A stretch of 15,021 bases of DNA from Gemmatimonadaceae bacterium (GTDB taxonomy: Bacteria; Gemmatimonadota; Gemmatimonadetes; Gemmatimonadales; Gemmatimonadaceae), in NCBI GenBank assembly GCA_025451425.1, contig JANWKK010000192.1, positions 1 through 15,021 on the forward strand, read 5' to 3'. The position numbers and the translations under genes are program-made. Each line of letters starts with the position of its first letter. Position 1 is the stretch's first letter. Below the pieces are notes generated by a model. The model searched no databases, was not told the DNA's origin, and worked only from the letters and a program-made list of their open reading frames with translations. This document shows positions 1 to 7,107 of this stretch, piece by piece.

Positions 1-1367
1 ATCCGCCCGACTGGCAGGGCACGCGCTCACTGAAAGCGGCCGGCGCGAAGAACGTCGTCGTCCTGCACACCATCGACAAAAAGTTGGCCGACACCGACAG
101 CTTTGCCGTCATAATTCGGCGCGCCGGTGGGGTGTGGTTCGAGGGTGGACGGCAATGGCACCTGGTCGACTCGTACGCCGGAACGAAAACCGAGAAGGCC
201 TTCCACGACGTCCTCGCGCGCGGCGGCGTCGTTGGCGGATCATCCGCTGGCGCGTCGATCCTCGCGAGCTATCTCCTTCGAGGCGCGCGTGAAGGGAATA
301 CGATCATCATGGCGCCAGGCTACGAGCAGGGATTCGCGTTCCTTCGCGGTGTAGCCATCGACCAACACGTCGTCGCCCGCGAACGACTCGCCGATCTCGC
401 CGATTCACTGATGCCGAAGCATCCCGAGCTCCTCGGCATCTCCGAGGACGAGGGGACAGCGTGGCTCGTGCGCGGTGATACCGCCGAGATCATCGGCCGC
501 AACACGGCCTTCGTGTACGGCGGCAAGGACCCCAGCGATGCCGGCAAGCCGTTCCTCACGCTCTTCCCGGGTGATCGCTACGACCTCGGCGCTCGGCGGG
601 TGCTCCACCGCGCAAGCGACGATGCGCCCTTCACTAGCGCGTTCATCGATTCTGTATTCTCGACCTTCGGCTCCGGTAGCGCTGCGACGGTGCTCGTCGC
701 GCGCGGCGGCAAGGTGCTGGTGAACCGCTCATATGGTATTCCGCCTCAAGCCAAGTACATGCCGACGACGACAGTCCCGAACTTTGCGCTCGGTGGACTC
801 TCGGTCGGTTTTGGCGCTGCTGCCGCGCTTCTCGTCGCTCGCGACGGCAAGCTCTCGCTCGAGCAGCCGATCGCACCGAACAGCTCGCTGACGGTGCGAG
901 AATACCTCGCTGCCGCCGCACCCTGGCCCGATAGCGGGAAGCAACTCGCCGAGATGTTATCGAAGCAGAGCGGTATGCCATTCGACACGCTCGTGATGCG
1001 CCGGATCTTCACTGGCATCGGCGCTCACAAGACCGTTGTGTCGCGCGATGGTCAGATGAGATCGAACGTCGACGAGCTTTATCGCTGGGAGCTTGGACTC
1101 GAGGGCAATCGCGCGTTCGGTGTCGACAGTCCCACTGCGACCGACGGCTCGACAGACGTCAGGCAGCCCGCGCTCCGCAGCGCCGGCTGGCGCGCCGACA
1201 GCTACCACGGTGTGAATCGGTTTACCGAATACGGCACTCCGAGTGGCCGCCGAAACGCGTTCGTTCGGCTCCCCGATCGGCAGGCCGTGATCATCATCCT
1301 CACCGATAGCGAGGCGTTCGACGCGCGCGCCGCCGCGGATGCGATCACGGACCGGCTCATCAAGTAA
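1..1367 (+). CDS. Cyanophycinase-like S51 peptidase fused to a degenerate beta-lactamase-like domain (5' partial)
   Basis: The frame is open to the left edge, so the start lies outside the window. The N-terminal half has peptidase S51 (cyanophycinase/dipeptidase E) hallmarks: the nucleophile elbow GGSSAGA near nt 234-254, then IDQHVVARERL and GISEDEGTAWLV, which align with the family's IDQHF..R.R and G.DE.TA blocks. S51 enzymes are serine exopeptidases acting on Asp-rich or cyanophycin-type peptides; the substrate here is not determined. From about nt 684 to the stop the protein resembles a class C/esterase-type beta-lactamase fold (VLVARGGKVLVNRSYG, ARDGKLSLEQPI, and a PF...R.IF...G stretch). 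The SxxK motif is replaced: FALGGLSVGF has Gly (codon 795-797) for Ser and Val (804-806) for Lys. The YxN-bearing segment is missing and no H-T/S-G motif remains near YHGVNRF. The S51 half looks active; the second half looks like a non-catalytic module. It converges on the NlpC-like gene across a shared terminator. Confidence 0.85.
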   Translation, partial: PPDWQGTRSLKAAGAKNVVVLHTIDKKLADTDSFAVIIRRAGGVWFEGGRQWHLVDSYAGTKTEKAFHDVLARGGVVGGSSAGASILASYLLRGAREGNTIIMAPGYEQGFAFLRGVAIDQHVVARERLADLADSLMPKHPELLGISEDEGTAWLVRGDTAEIIGRNTAFVYGGKDPSDAGKPFLTLFPGDRYDLGARRVLHRASDDAPFTSAFIDSVFSTFGSGSAATVLVARGGKVLVNRSYGIPPQAKYMPTTTVPNFALGGLSVGFGAAAALLVARDGKLSLEQPIAPNSSLTVREYLAAAAPWPDSGKQLAEMLSKQSGMPFDTLVMRRIFTGIGAHKTVVSRDGQMRSNVDELYRWELGLEGNRAFGVDSPTATDGSTDVRQPALRSAGWRADSYHGVNRFTEYGTPSGRRNAFVRLPDRQAVIIILTDSEAFDARAAADAITDRLIK

Positions 1368-1368
1368 G

Positions 1369-1396
1369 TGTCATCCTGAGCGAAGCGACCCAGGAT
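1369..1396 (+). repeat. Intergenic REP-like repeat, copy 1
   Basis: Begins TGTCATCCTGAG, followed by CG and AAGCGAC, just after the TAA stop. A second copy lies inverted at 4923-4959 and shares TGTCATCCTGAG and AAGCGAC. Copy 1 can fold through ATCCTG (1373-1378) and CAGGAT (1391-1396). From memory, similar sequence is common between genes in several soil phyla; no search was possible. Confidence 0.55.
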
Positions 1397-1402
1397 CGCA
1401 AA

Positions 1403-1431
1403 GGGGCTAGGGTTTCGCGAACCCTAGCCCC
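1403..1431. terminator. Bidirectional terminator hairpin between convergent genes
   Basis: A perfect 12-bp stem (GGGGCTAGGGTT at 1403-1414, complement at 1420-1431) closes a 5-nt loop TCGCG. It lies between the stop of the S51 gene (1367) and the stop of the convergent NlpC-like gene (1461). The + strand continues TATTCT and the - strand continues TTTGCG, so the T-tracts are weak but present on both sides. Confidence 0.75.
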
Positions 1432-1460
1432 TATTCTCTAGGCCCCAGTCCCTGCTCCTC

Positions 1461-2696
1461 CTACCACGGCCATCTGCTCGCCCGCGGCGCGCGATCCGGA
1501 GCGCTCGGATCGTCGTCGTAGTACGAATCGGAGAAACGCTCGTTGCCGGTGATGCGGCGCGCCTGCACGAGATGGCCAGCGAACCAGCGGCCACGATCGC
1601 CCTCGCCGAGCACGTCATACCGGACCCCATTCCCCGTAGATGATGCGTGAATAAAACGGTCGCCGCCTACGTAGATCCCAACATGATTGATGTTGTACCC
1701 GTCGTTGGCGAAGAAGAGCAGGTCACCTGGACGCAGAGCGCCGGAACGTGTCGACACGGGATCACCCAGTTCAGACATTCGACGTGCCGTGCGCGGCAGA
1801 CGGACCCCTTCGCGCCAGTACACCCAATTCACGAAGCCCGCGCCATCGAACCCGCTATGCGGACTCGTGCCGCCACTCCGGAATTTCGTTCCAACGTACT
1901 CGTCGGCGGTCGAGAGGATTCGCGACGAGAAGCGCGAGTCCAGCGAGTTCGACTCGACGATGTAGCGACGCGGGGGCGGCTCGGGCGACACGTAGACCCG
2001 CTCGACCACTGGCGGACGGACGGGCTCTGGCCGAAACGTGCGGTGGAATGCATGGCCGCCGCCGAAGCTCGCCGTTAGGCCGAGACGATACTCCCAGTTC
2101 CGCGGCGTCCCGAACGTGAGCGCAGAGTCGCTGTGGAACGGCCGACGATAGCGCGCTTCGACACCGACACCGAGCCAGCTGAGCAGGTTGTGATGCGCGC
2201 CGACACCGTAGTTGAGCGTCGCAATAGAGGTGTCAGGCCCACTGCTCGGACGTATTCCATAGCCACCCACGCCGAAGAATCCGTATGGCGAGAAGCCAAG
2301 GAGCAGCGACTTCACCACGGGAACGGTTCGGAATGGCTCGACGAGAACGTCGGCGTCGGCCGTCCACCCGCCGAGGTGCAGGCCGGCATCGTTCCGATAG
2401 GTGCCGGTAATCGTTTTCGTCTGACACGGCCCCGTTCCGCACTGGGTGTATTGGTAGGTCCCGGTTTCGTCGGAGCTCTCGCCATGTCCGAGATTCAAAC
2501 CGCCAGTGAGACGCAGGCCGAAGATGCCAGTGTAGCCGGTGAATCCCGCGCCGCCGAAGAGCGGATCGGCGGATTGCTGCTTTCTTGCCGCGTAGCCTTC
2601 GAACATCATCGGTCCCTGAGCCAACAGGATTGCCGGCGTGGGGAGAGATACGAAGGCGGCGGCGCCAACCAAGAGTAGTGAGCGCGTCCGAGTCAT
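1461..2696 (-). CDS. Exported beta-barrel protein with C-terminal NlpC/P60 domain lacking the catalytic Cys
   Basis: A 411-aa protein. ATG at 2696 is chosen over an upstream TTG (2747) because a signal peptide follows at once (MTRTRSLLLVGAAAFVSLP, cleavage after ILLAQ). Residues about 30-225 alternate Gly/aromatic and polar residues as in a small outer-membrane beta-barrel, with one Cys pair (QCGTGPCQ). A Pro-rich linker (PEPVRPPVVERVYVSPEPPP) leads to an NlpC/P60 domain over the last ~150 residues: GTKFRSGGTSPHSGFDGAGF, LPRTARRMSELG, LRPGDLLFF, NHVGIYVGGDRFIHA. NlpC/P60 enzymes cut peptidoglycan stem peptides using the Cys of DCSGF and a His in HVGIY. Here DCSGF reads DGAGF (Gly codon at 1842-1844), so the nucleophile is absent while the His remains. 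Best read as a non-catalytic, possibly peptidoglycan-binding, domain anchored at the outer membrane. The start has only a weak GGA upstream. Confidence 0.8.
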   Translation of the reverse strand: MTRTRSLLLVGAAAFVSLPTPAILLAQGPMMFEGYAARKQQSADPLFGGAGFTGYTGIFGLRLTGGLNLGHGESSDETGTYQYTQCGTGPCQTKTITGTYRNDAGLHLGGWTADADVLVEPFRTVPVVKSLLLGFSPYGFFGVGGYGIRPSSGPDTSIATLNYGVGAHHNLLSWLGVGVEARYRRPFHSDSALTFGTPRNWEYRLGLTASFGGGHAFHRTFRPEPVRPPVVERVYVSPEPPPRRYIVESNSLDSRFSSRILSTADEYVGTKFRSGGTSPHSGFDGAGFVNWVYWREGVRLPRTARRMSELGDPVSTRSGALRPGDLLFFANDGYNINHVGIYVGGDRFIHASSTGNGVRYDVLGEGDRGRWFAGHLVQARRITGNERFSDSYYDDDPSAPDRAPRASRWPW

Positions 2697-3040
2697 TTTG
2701 TCCAACCGCTGGAGTCTGGCGATGAAACGCCGCAGAACGGATGCCAACGCGTAATCATTTCGTGAATGACCCTCGACGCCGCCCTCACTCGCAGTTCGCG
2801 ACGTGCGCGATATGGCATCACGAGCGCATCGGCGCGCTCGTTCATGAACGTTGCCTTACGAGGACACTCAACGTGTCACGCCGCGACAAATGACAATCGG
2901 GCCGTGAGCGGTGATCAGCGCAGCCTCCCACACCACAACGCGGCCCCGTGACGCGGCGCGACGCGTCAGTCCGTTAGACACACCAATCGCTCAGAAGGAT
3001 TGTCCGGAGTTCGGACCATCTTAGAGGTCCAACGCAGAAG
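2697..3040. other. Non-coding stretch upstream of the barrel/NlpC gene
   Basis: 344 nt without a supportable gene; a 61-codon + strand ORF at 2766-2951 shows no protein-like features. The stretch holds a pair of adjacent palindromes (2820-2850, separate entry) and two overlapping short hairpins, GTCCG/CGGAC (3002-3006 with 3012-3016) and GGACC/GGTCC (3014-3018 with 3026-3030). The last two share bases, so only one can form at a time. The promoter of the leftward gene should lie here; I could not identify a convincing -35/-10 pair. Confidence 0.5.
2820..2850. promoter_or_regulatory. Adjacent palindromes, possible operator or hairpin upstream of the barrel/NlpC gene
   Basis: An 8-bp stem ACGAGCGC/GCGCTCGT (2820-2827 with 2834-2841, 6-nt loop) overlaps a perfect 12-bp palindrome CGTTCATGAACG (2839-2850). 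They sit about 125-155 nt upstream of the leftward ATG at 2696. A regulator-binding role is inferred only from symmetry and position. Confidence 0.3.
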
Positions 3041-3220
3041 CTACGACCGAGGTTTCTTGCTGTCGAACTCCGATTCGCTTCCCGCCCCGCGTCGACGCGC
3101 CTCCTCGTCATTTGCTGGCGCTGCGCTGGGCTTTGTGCTCAGGCGGCCATCCGGGTAACCGCTCTCCGGCTGTTCCTGGGCGTCATCCCTCAGCGGAGCC
3201 TTTTTCGGCCTTTTCGCCAT
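3041..3220 (-). CDS. Small, highly charged hypothetical protein (59 aa)
   Basis: ATG at 3218-3220, stop TAG at 3041-3043, 59 residues beginning MAKRPKKAPLRDDAQEQPES and ending FDSKKPRS. The composition is Lys/Arg/Glu/Asp/Pro/Ser rich with almost no hydrophobic residues, so it is predicted to be disordered. No domain is recognised. The ribosome-binding site is weak (AGAGCT about 12 nt upstream). It sits alone between the heptamer array at 3239-3331 and the non-coding stretch below 3040, on the same strand as its neighbours. The basic N-terminus could suit a nucleic-acid-associated role, but that is a guess. It could also be a chance ORF in GC-rich sequence. Confidence 0.45.
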   Translation of the reverse strand: MAKRPKKAPLRDDAQEQPESGYPDGRLSTKPSAAPANDEEARRRGAGSESEFDSKKPRS

Positions 3221-3238
3221 TGTCGGATTCAGCTCTTG

Positions 3239-3331
3239 GGTGATGGTCGGTTGCTGGTCGTTGGTTGTTCGTTGTTCGTTGTTGGTGGTTTATCGGCACG
3301 AGCCACCAATCACCAGCGACCAACCACTAGG
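3239..3331. repeat. Degenerate 7-bp tandem array forming an inverted repeat
   Basis: From 3239 to 3294 the sequence reads as eight consecutive 7-mers, each starting with G and each having T at position 6. Examples are GTTGGTT (3260) and GTTCGTT (3267 and 3274, identical). After a 2-nt gap, 3297-3331 reads as five 7-mers near consensus CACCANN, such as CACCAAT (3304) and CACCAGC (3311). The right side is the approximate complement of the left: 3244-3267 pairs with the right arm at about 19 of 24 positions. It lies between the fetB stop (3360) and the start of the small ORF (3220). Confidence 0.7.
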
Positions 3332-3359
3332 TCCCGCCTCGGGCAATGCACGTGCCGGC

Positions 3360-4163
3360 TCAGACCTCTATAAGGGTAGCAAGCTGCTCGGCCGAGTTGA
3401 AGAAGCGACGCCGGTACCAAAGGACCATTGCGGTCGAAGTGACCGCAACGGCACCGGCGAGCATGAAAGCAACCATGATCTGATAGCGGACGGCGAGATT
3501 CGGCGACGATCCGGCGAGGATCTGGCCCGTCATCATCCCGGGAAGGGCGACGAGCCCGACAACCATGAGTCCGTTCACGGCTGGAATCAATGCGGCGACG
3601 AGGGCTCGGCGCACGGGCTCCGCGGCTGCCCGCGCCGGGCTGGCGCCGAGCGCGAGGTACGCTTCGACCTCGCCGCGGCGCAGCTCCATCTCGCTCGTTA
3701 GGCGCTCCGCAGCAAGCGCCGCCCCGTTCATGGCATTCCCGACGATCATACCGAAGAGCGGAATCACGTACTGTGGATCGTACCACGGATGCAGCCGGAG
3801 GACGACGCCGTCCACGTACGCGAGCGTCATGCCCGTCCCGACGAGCATTGCGAGCCCGGTGATGCCGAACAATGAGCCGCGCGACGACCGCTGGCGGTCC
3901 GTCGCGGTCTTCGTCGCGGCGAGCAGCATAACGAGTAGCGCGACGACGACGAGATACCAGCGACGCGTCGCGAAGAGAAACGCCAGCACGTAGCCGACGG
4001 CAACGAGCTGGACGACGGCGCGCGCCGCGCCGATCAGGAATCCACGAAAGAGCCCGAGCCGTTGCCACGATGACAGTGCAATGGCGACGAGCACGAGCGC
4101 GAAGGCGAGGACGAGATCGAACCACGTGAGGTCGATCAACCCGTTCGAGGCGGCGTGAGTCAC
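3360..4163 (-). CDS. fetB: FetB-type ABC exporter permease (UPF0014 / YbbM family)
   Basis: 267 aa, close to the usual ~260 for FetB. This is the membrane part of the FetAB exporter, which in E. coli lowers cytoplasmic iron and protects against peroxide. Hydrophobic helices lie at about 14-31, 42-64, 68-83, 99-115, 133-150, 190-212 and 229-250. The family signature is clear: ARAVVQLVAVGYVL, the cytoplasmic coupling loop EVEAYLALGASPARAA, then VALPGMMTGQILAGSSP and a YQIMVAFM stretch. GTG at 4163 overlaps the fetA stop (GTGA), so translation is coupled. No regulator or second metal gene is adjacent. Metal specificity is taken from the family, not visible in sequence. Confidence 0.92.
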   Translation of the reverse strand: MTHAASNGLIDLTWFDLVLAFALVLVAIALSSWQRLGLFRGFLIGAARAVVQLVAVGYVLAFLFATRRWYLVVVALLVMLLAATKTATDRQRSSRGSLFGITGLAMLVGTGMTLAYVDGVVLRLHPWYDPQYVIPLFGMIVGNAMNGAALAAERLTSEMELRRGEVEAYLALGASPARAAAEPVRRALVAALIPAVNGLMVVGLVALPGMMTGQILAGSSPNLAVRYQIMVAFMLAGAVAVTSTAMVLWYRRRFFNSAEQLATLIEV

Positions 4164-4903
4164 GGGAGCTTCTCGCGTCCAAGGAGATACTCGCGCGTCC
4201 GCGCGTGTCTTGGCGATGCGAATAGCGTCGCCGTCGGACCGGCCTCGATCACTTTCCCTGCCTCGAGCAGCACGGTGTGTGTACTTGCTTGGCGAGCTTC
4301 GGCGAGGCGATGCGTGACCATGACGATCGTGACCGAAGCCTTGTCGGCCAACTCCCGCACCGTCGCCATCAGCTGCTCGGCGACTTCGGGATCGAGAGCG
4401 GATGTTGGCTCGTCTAGCAGCAAAACCTGTGGAGACGTCATGAGCGTACGCGCGAGACTCACGCGTTGACGCTCGCCTCCCGAAAGCCGCTCAGCCTCGC
4501 GGTTGAGAAAAGACTCATTGAGCCCGGCGAGACGCAAGACCTCCGTCTCAGGCGGAGCATGCGTGTCGCTGTTCGCCGAGAGCTCTCGCGCCATGGCAAG
4601 GTTGTCGCGCACCGTACCAGAGAACATTACCGGCGCTTGAAACACGAAGCCGACGCGCCGGCGCAGCTCGCGAATCGGCACTTCATCGATCGGCGATCCC
4701 TCGAAGGTGACGCTCCCACCCGTTGGATCATCGAGTCGATTGAGGAGCCGGAGCAATGAAGTCTTGCCGGCTCCACTCGGCCCAACGAGCGCAATGACAT
4801 TACGCTGCGGCAGATCGAGGTCCACTCCGCAGAGTGTGCGACGTCCCGCGCGTTCCTGCTCGACGCCACGCAAGCTGAATGCGGGGATCTCGGCGCTTGG
4901 CAT
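4160..4903 (-). CDS. fetA: FetA-type ABC exporter ATPase (YbbL family)
   Basis: 247-aa nucleotide-binding subunit that powers FetB. All ABC motifs are intact: Walker A GPSGAGKT (41-48), Q-loop Gln89 in FVFQAPVMF, signature [13 protein letters not shown] (from 140), Walker [14 protein letters not shown] (160-172) and H-loop His198 in MVTHRLAEA. The Q-loop context (VGFVFQ.P.MF.GTV.DNL) and the ATPase-permease order match FetA rather than an amino-acid importer ATPase. It is first in a two-gene leftward operon and ends within the fetB start. The start region shows no good ribosome-binding site; the chosen ATG gives the usual N-terminal length. Upstream, a REP-like repeat separates it from the divergent hydrolase gene. 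Confidence 0.92.
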   Translation of the reverse strand: MPSAEIPAFSLRGVEQERAGRRTLCGVDLDLPQRNVIALVGPSGAGKTSLLRLLNRLDDPTGGSVTFEGSPIDEVPIRELRRRVGFVFQAPVMFSGTVRDNLAMARELSANSDTHAPPETEVLRLAGLNESFLNREAERLSGGERQRVSLARTLMTSPQVLLLDEPTSALDPEVAEQLMATVRELADKASVTIVMVTHRLAEARQASTHTVLLEAGKVIEAGPTATLFASPRHARTREYLLGREKLP

Positions 4904-4922
4904 CGAGGGAAGTTATCCGTGC

Positions 4923-4959
4923 TTGTCATCGTTCGTCGCGTCGCTTCTCAGGATGACAA
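4923..4959 (-). repeat. Intergenic REP-like repeat, copy 2 (inverted)
   Basis: On the - strand this begins with the same TGTCATCCTGAG as 1369-1380 (here 4958-4947), then AAGCGAC. The ends are complementary over 8 bp (TTGTCATC at 4923-4930, GATGACAA at 4952-4959), so it can form a hairpin with a 21-nt loop. It lies between the divergent starts of fetA and the hydrolase, where promoters of both must also lie. Confidence 0.55.
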
Positions 4960-5039
4960 TGAGCTCTCTCCGTCTTGGGTTGCTGGCGGCGCGATCGAAT
5001 GCCATGTTCGATCTCTCACACCCATTGGCTGAACACCAT

Positions 5040-7007
5040 ATGCCCCCACGAACTCGTTTCTTCATCATCCTCGCGGCGATGACTGCGATCGCGCCGCGCG
5101 TCTCCGCGCAGGGTCGCGGACAAGCGAATCCTCAGCTCGTTCAACAACGCTGGGACAAGGAGAAAGAGCTCGAGTCCCTTGCCGTGATCGACCGCAAGGT
5201 GATGGTGCCGATGCGCGACGGTGTGCGGATGGCGACCGATGTCTATCGTCCAAGGAATGCGGCCGGCACCGTCCCGATCGTCTTCGTTCGCACCCCCTAC
5301 AACTTCAACTACTGGGACGTGCGCACCGGTGCGCCGAGCGACATGACCGCCGAGCTCGACGCGGTGAAGCGCGGCTACGCGTACGTCGAGATGAACGAGC
5401 GCGGCCACTTCTTCTCCGAGGGGAGCTACGACATCCTCGGGCCGCCGCTCACCGACGGTTACGACGCCATCAAATGGATGTCGTCGCAGCCGTGGGCGAA
5501 TGGCAAAGTTGGACTGATCGGCTGCTCATCGACGGCAGAGTGGCAGATGGCAGTCGCGGCCCAAGCGCCCCCGGGCCTCGGCGCGATCATTCCGCAGGGT
5601 TTCGGCGCCGGTGTCGGACGCGTTGCGCCCTACTATGAGCAGGGCAACTGGTATCGTGGTGGCGCGGTACAGATGCTCTTCATCGCCTGGCTGAGCGGCG
5701 AACAGAATCAGGTGCGTCCGATGTTTCCGCCGGGAACGTCGCAGGCGGATTTGATCCGCGAGGCCAAGTACTTCGACCTGGCGCAGCAGTCTCCGCCAGT
5801 GGATTGGTCGCAGGCGCTGCGCCATCTGCCGGAGATGGACATCATCAAGGCAGTTGACGGGCCGCATGGCATCTTCGCCGACAGCATGCCCGGGATCGCG
5901 ACGGGCGGCGCGATGATCGAACGCACACCTAACGATCCAGCGTGGTATCGCGGCGGCCTGTTCCACGACGACATGCGCATCAATGTGCCCGGACTCTGGT
6001 TCATGTCGTGGTACGACGTGTCCGTCGGCCCGAACCTCGCCACCTACAACCACGTGCGGAAGACAGCGCGTCCGGACATTGCGAACCAGCAATATGCGGT
6101 CATCGCGCCAACGCTCCATTGCTCGTATAAGCGCGCAACCGAGAACACTGTCGTCGGCGAGCGGAGCGTCGGCGATGCGCGGCTCGACTATGACGCTTTG
6201 ACCTGGGGTTGGTTCGACATGTTCCTCAAGGGCGAGAACAACCATCTCCTCGACACGCTGCCCAAGGTCCGTTACTACACGATGGGCCTGAACAAATGGC
6301 AGACGTCGGACACGTGGCCGCCGCGCGGCGCGCAGACGCTGACGTACTACTTCTCGAGCGGTGGCAAAGCGAACACGCTCGACGGCGATGGGAGCCTAAC
6401 GACATCGCCTCCCTCGGCGGACAAGCCAGATGGCTTCGTGTACGACCCCATGAATCCCGTGCCCTCGTATGGCGGGAACGTCTGCTGTACGGGCAACGCG
6501 GTCAGCGGCGGAGCCTTCGACCAGCGGAAGATGGAGGCGCGGCCGGACATTCTCGTCTACTCATCGGAGCCTCTCAAGGAGGGAACGGAGGTGAGCGGGC
6601 CGATCGAGGTGACGCTCTACGTGTCGTCGGATCGCAAGGACACGGACTTCACCGTCAAGTTGCTCGACGTCTATCCCGACGGCCGCGCGTACAACCTCGA
6701 CGAGACAATTCAGCGCGTGCGTTATCGTGACGGCTATGACAAGCAGGTGTGGATGGAGCAGGGAAAGACGTACAAGGTCACGTTGAGCCCCATGACGACG
6801 AGCAACTATTTCGACGCGGGCCACCGGATTCGCATCGAAGTCTCGAGCAGCAACTTCCCGCGGTTCGATCGCAACCTGAACACAGGCGGGAAGAACTACG
6901 ACGAGACCGAAGGCCAAATTGCGCACAACTCAGTGCATCACTCGAAGCAGTATCCGAGCACGGTGAAGCTGACGGTGGTGCGGAAAGCAACCGCCGCGGA
7001 CAAATGA
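5040..7007 (+). CDS. Secreted CocE/NonD family alpha/beta hydrolase (S15-like)
   Basis: 655 aa from ATG 5040. The frame is open further upstream, but this ATG is followed by a signal peptide ([20 protein letters not shown], cleavage after VSAQ), so it is preferred. The order is the CocE/X-Pro-dipeptidase layout: an alpha/beta-hydrolase core opening [18 protein letters not shown], the nucleophile elbow [11 protein letters not shown] with Ser163, a helical cap (about 190-300), putative acid Asp326 in SWYDV and putative His360 in TLHCSY. A C-terminal jelly-roll (about 500-650) follows with [29 protein letters not shown] and [11 protein letters not shown] blocks. It should hydrolyse ester or amide bonds (acyl amino acids, cephalosporin-type amides or peptides) outside the cytoplasm; the true substrate is unknown. 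The elbow is GCSST rather than the textbook GxSxG. The gene converges on a barrel gene across a compound terminator. Confidence 0.88.
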   Translation: MPPRTRFFIILAAMTAIAPRVSAQGRGQANPQLVQQRWDKEKELESLAVIDRKVMVPMRDGVRMATDVYRPRNAAGTVPIVFVRTPYNFNYWDVRTGAPSDMTAELDAVKRGYAYVEMNERGHFFSEGSYDILGPPLTDGYDAIKWMSSQPWANGKVGLIGCSSTAEWQMAVAAQAPPGLGAIIPQGFGAGVGRVAPYYEQGNWYRGGAVQMLFIAWLSGEQNQVRPMFPPGTSQADLIREAKYFDLAQQSPPVDWSQALRHLPEMDIIKAVDGPHGIFADSMPGIATGGAMIERTPNDPAWYRGGLFHDDMRINVPGLWFMSWYDVSVGPNLATYNHVRKTARPDIANQQYAVIAPTLHCSYKRATENTVVGERSVGDARLDYDALTWGWFDMFLKGENNHLLDTLPKVRYYTMGLNKWQTSDTWPPRGAQTLTYYFSSGGKANTLDGDGSLTTSPPSADKPDGFVYDPMNPVPSYGGNVCCTGNAVSGGAFDQRKMEARPDILVYSSEPLKEGTEVSGPIEVTLYVSSDRKDTDFTVKLLDVYPDGRAYNLDETIQRVRYRDGYDKQVWMEQGKTYKVTLSPMTTSNYFDAGHRIRIEVSSSNFPRFDRNLNTGGKNYDETEGQIAHNSVHHSKQYPSTVKLTVVRKATAADK

Positions 7008-7102
7008 GTGGTGAGTGGCGAGTTGTTAGTGACGAGACAAAAGGAGAGGCCCACGGCGAAACCGTGGGCCTTTCCGATTTACTCGTCACTCGTCCCTCGC
7101 CA
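7008..7102. repeat. 7-bp tandem arrays flanking the terminator, forming a compound hairpin
   Basis: Immediately after the stop codon are four 7-mers of consensus GTGRYGA (GTGGTGA at 7008, GTGGCGA at 7015, then 7022 and 7029). On the far side of the terminator are three complementary 7-mers (CTCGTCA at 7082, CTCGTCC at 7089, CTCGCCA at 7096). Paired arms 7015-7022/7096-7103 and 7029-7036/7082-7089 are each 8 bp perfect. They are separated from each other and from the central stem by symmetric 6x6-nt internal loops. It fills the whole gap between two convergent stops. Confidence 0.7.
7043..7075. terminator. Bidirectional terminator between hydrolase and barrel genes
   Basis: A 14-bp stem with one G-T pair (7043-7056 with 7062-7075) and loop CGAAA. 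On the - strand it is followed by CTTTTGTC-like T-rich sequence, giving a good intrinsic terminator for the leftward gene; on the + strand the right arm itself contains TTT. Confidence 0.8.
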
Positions 7103-7107
7103 CGCGG

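Noticed and set aside
2766..2951. 61-codon + strand ORF in the non-coding stretch
   Set aside because: Low-complexity composition, no ribosome-binding site, crosses the palindromes.
3239..3331. Possible CRISPR or minisatellite locus
   Set aside because: Units are 7 bp, contiguous and degenerate, with no spacers and no cas genes.
3310..4182. 290-codon - strand frame overlapping fetB
   Set aside because: Extremely Arg-rich; fetB in the other frame has full family signatures.
4160..4903. FetA ATPase as the partner of the ADOP permease
   Set aside because: It is coupled by overlap to fetB and over 7 kb from the permease; its motifs fit FetA rather than MacB-type ATPases.
4707..5039. Upstream extension of the CocE-like gene
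   Set aside because: It would overlap fetA on the other strand and bury the signal peptide that follows the ATG at 5040.
5526..6245. 239-codon - strand frame antisense to the CocE-like gene
   Set aside because: No start context, domain or neighbour support; the + strand gene covers it fully.
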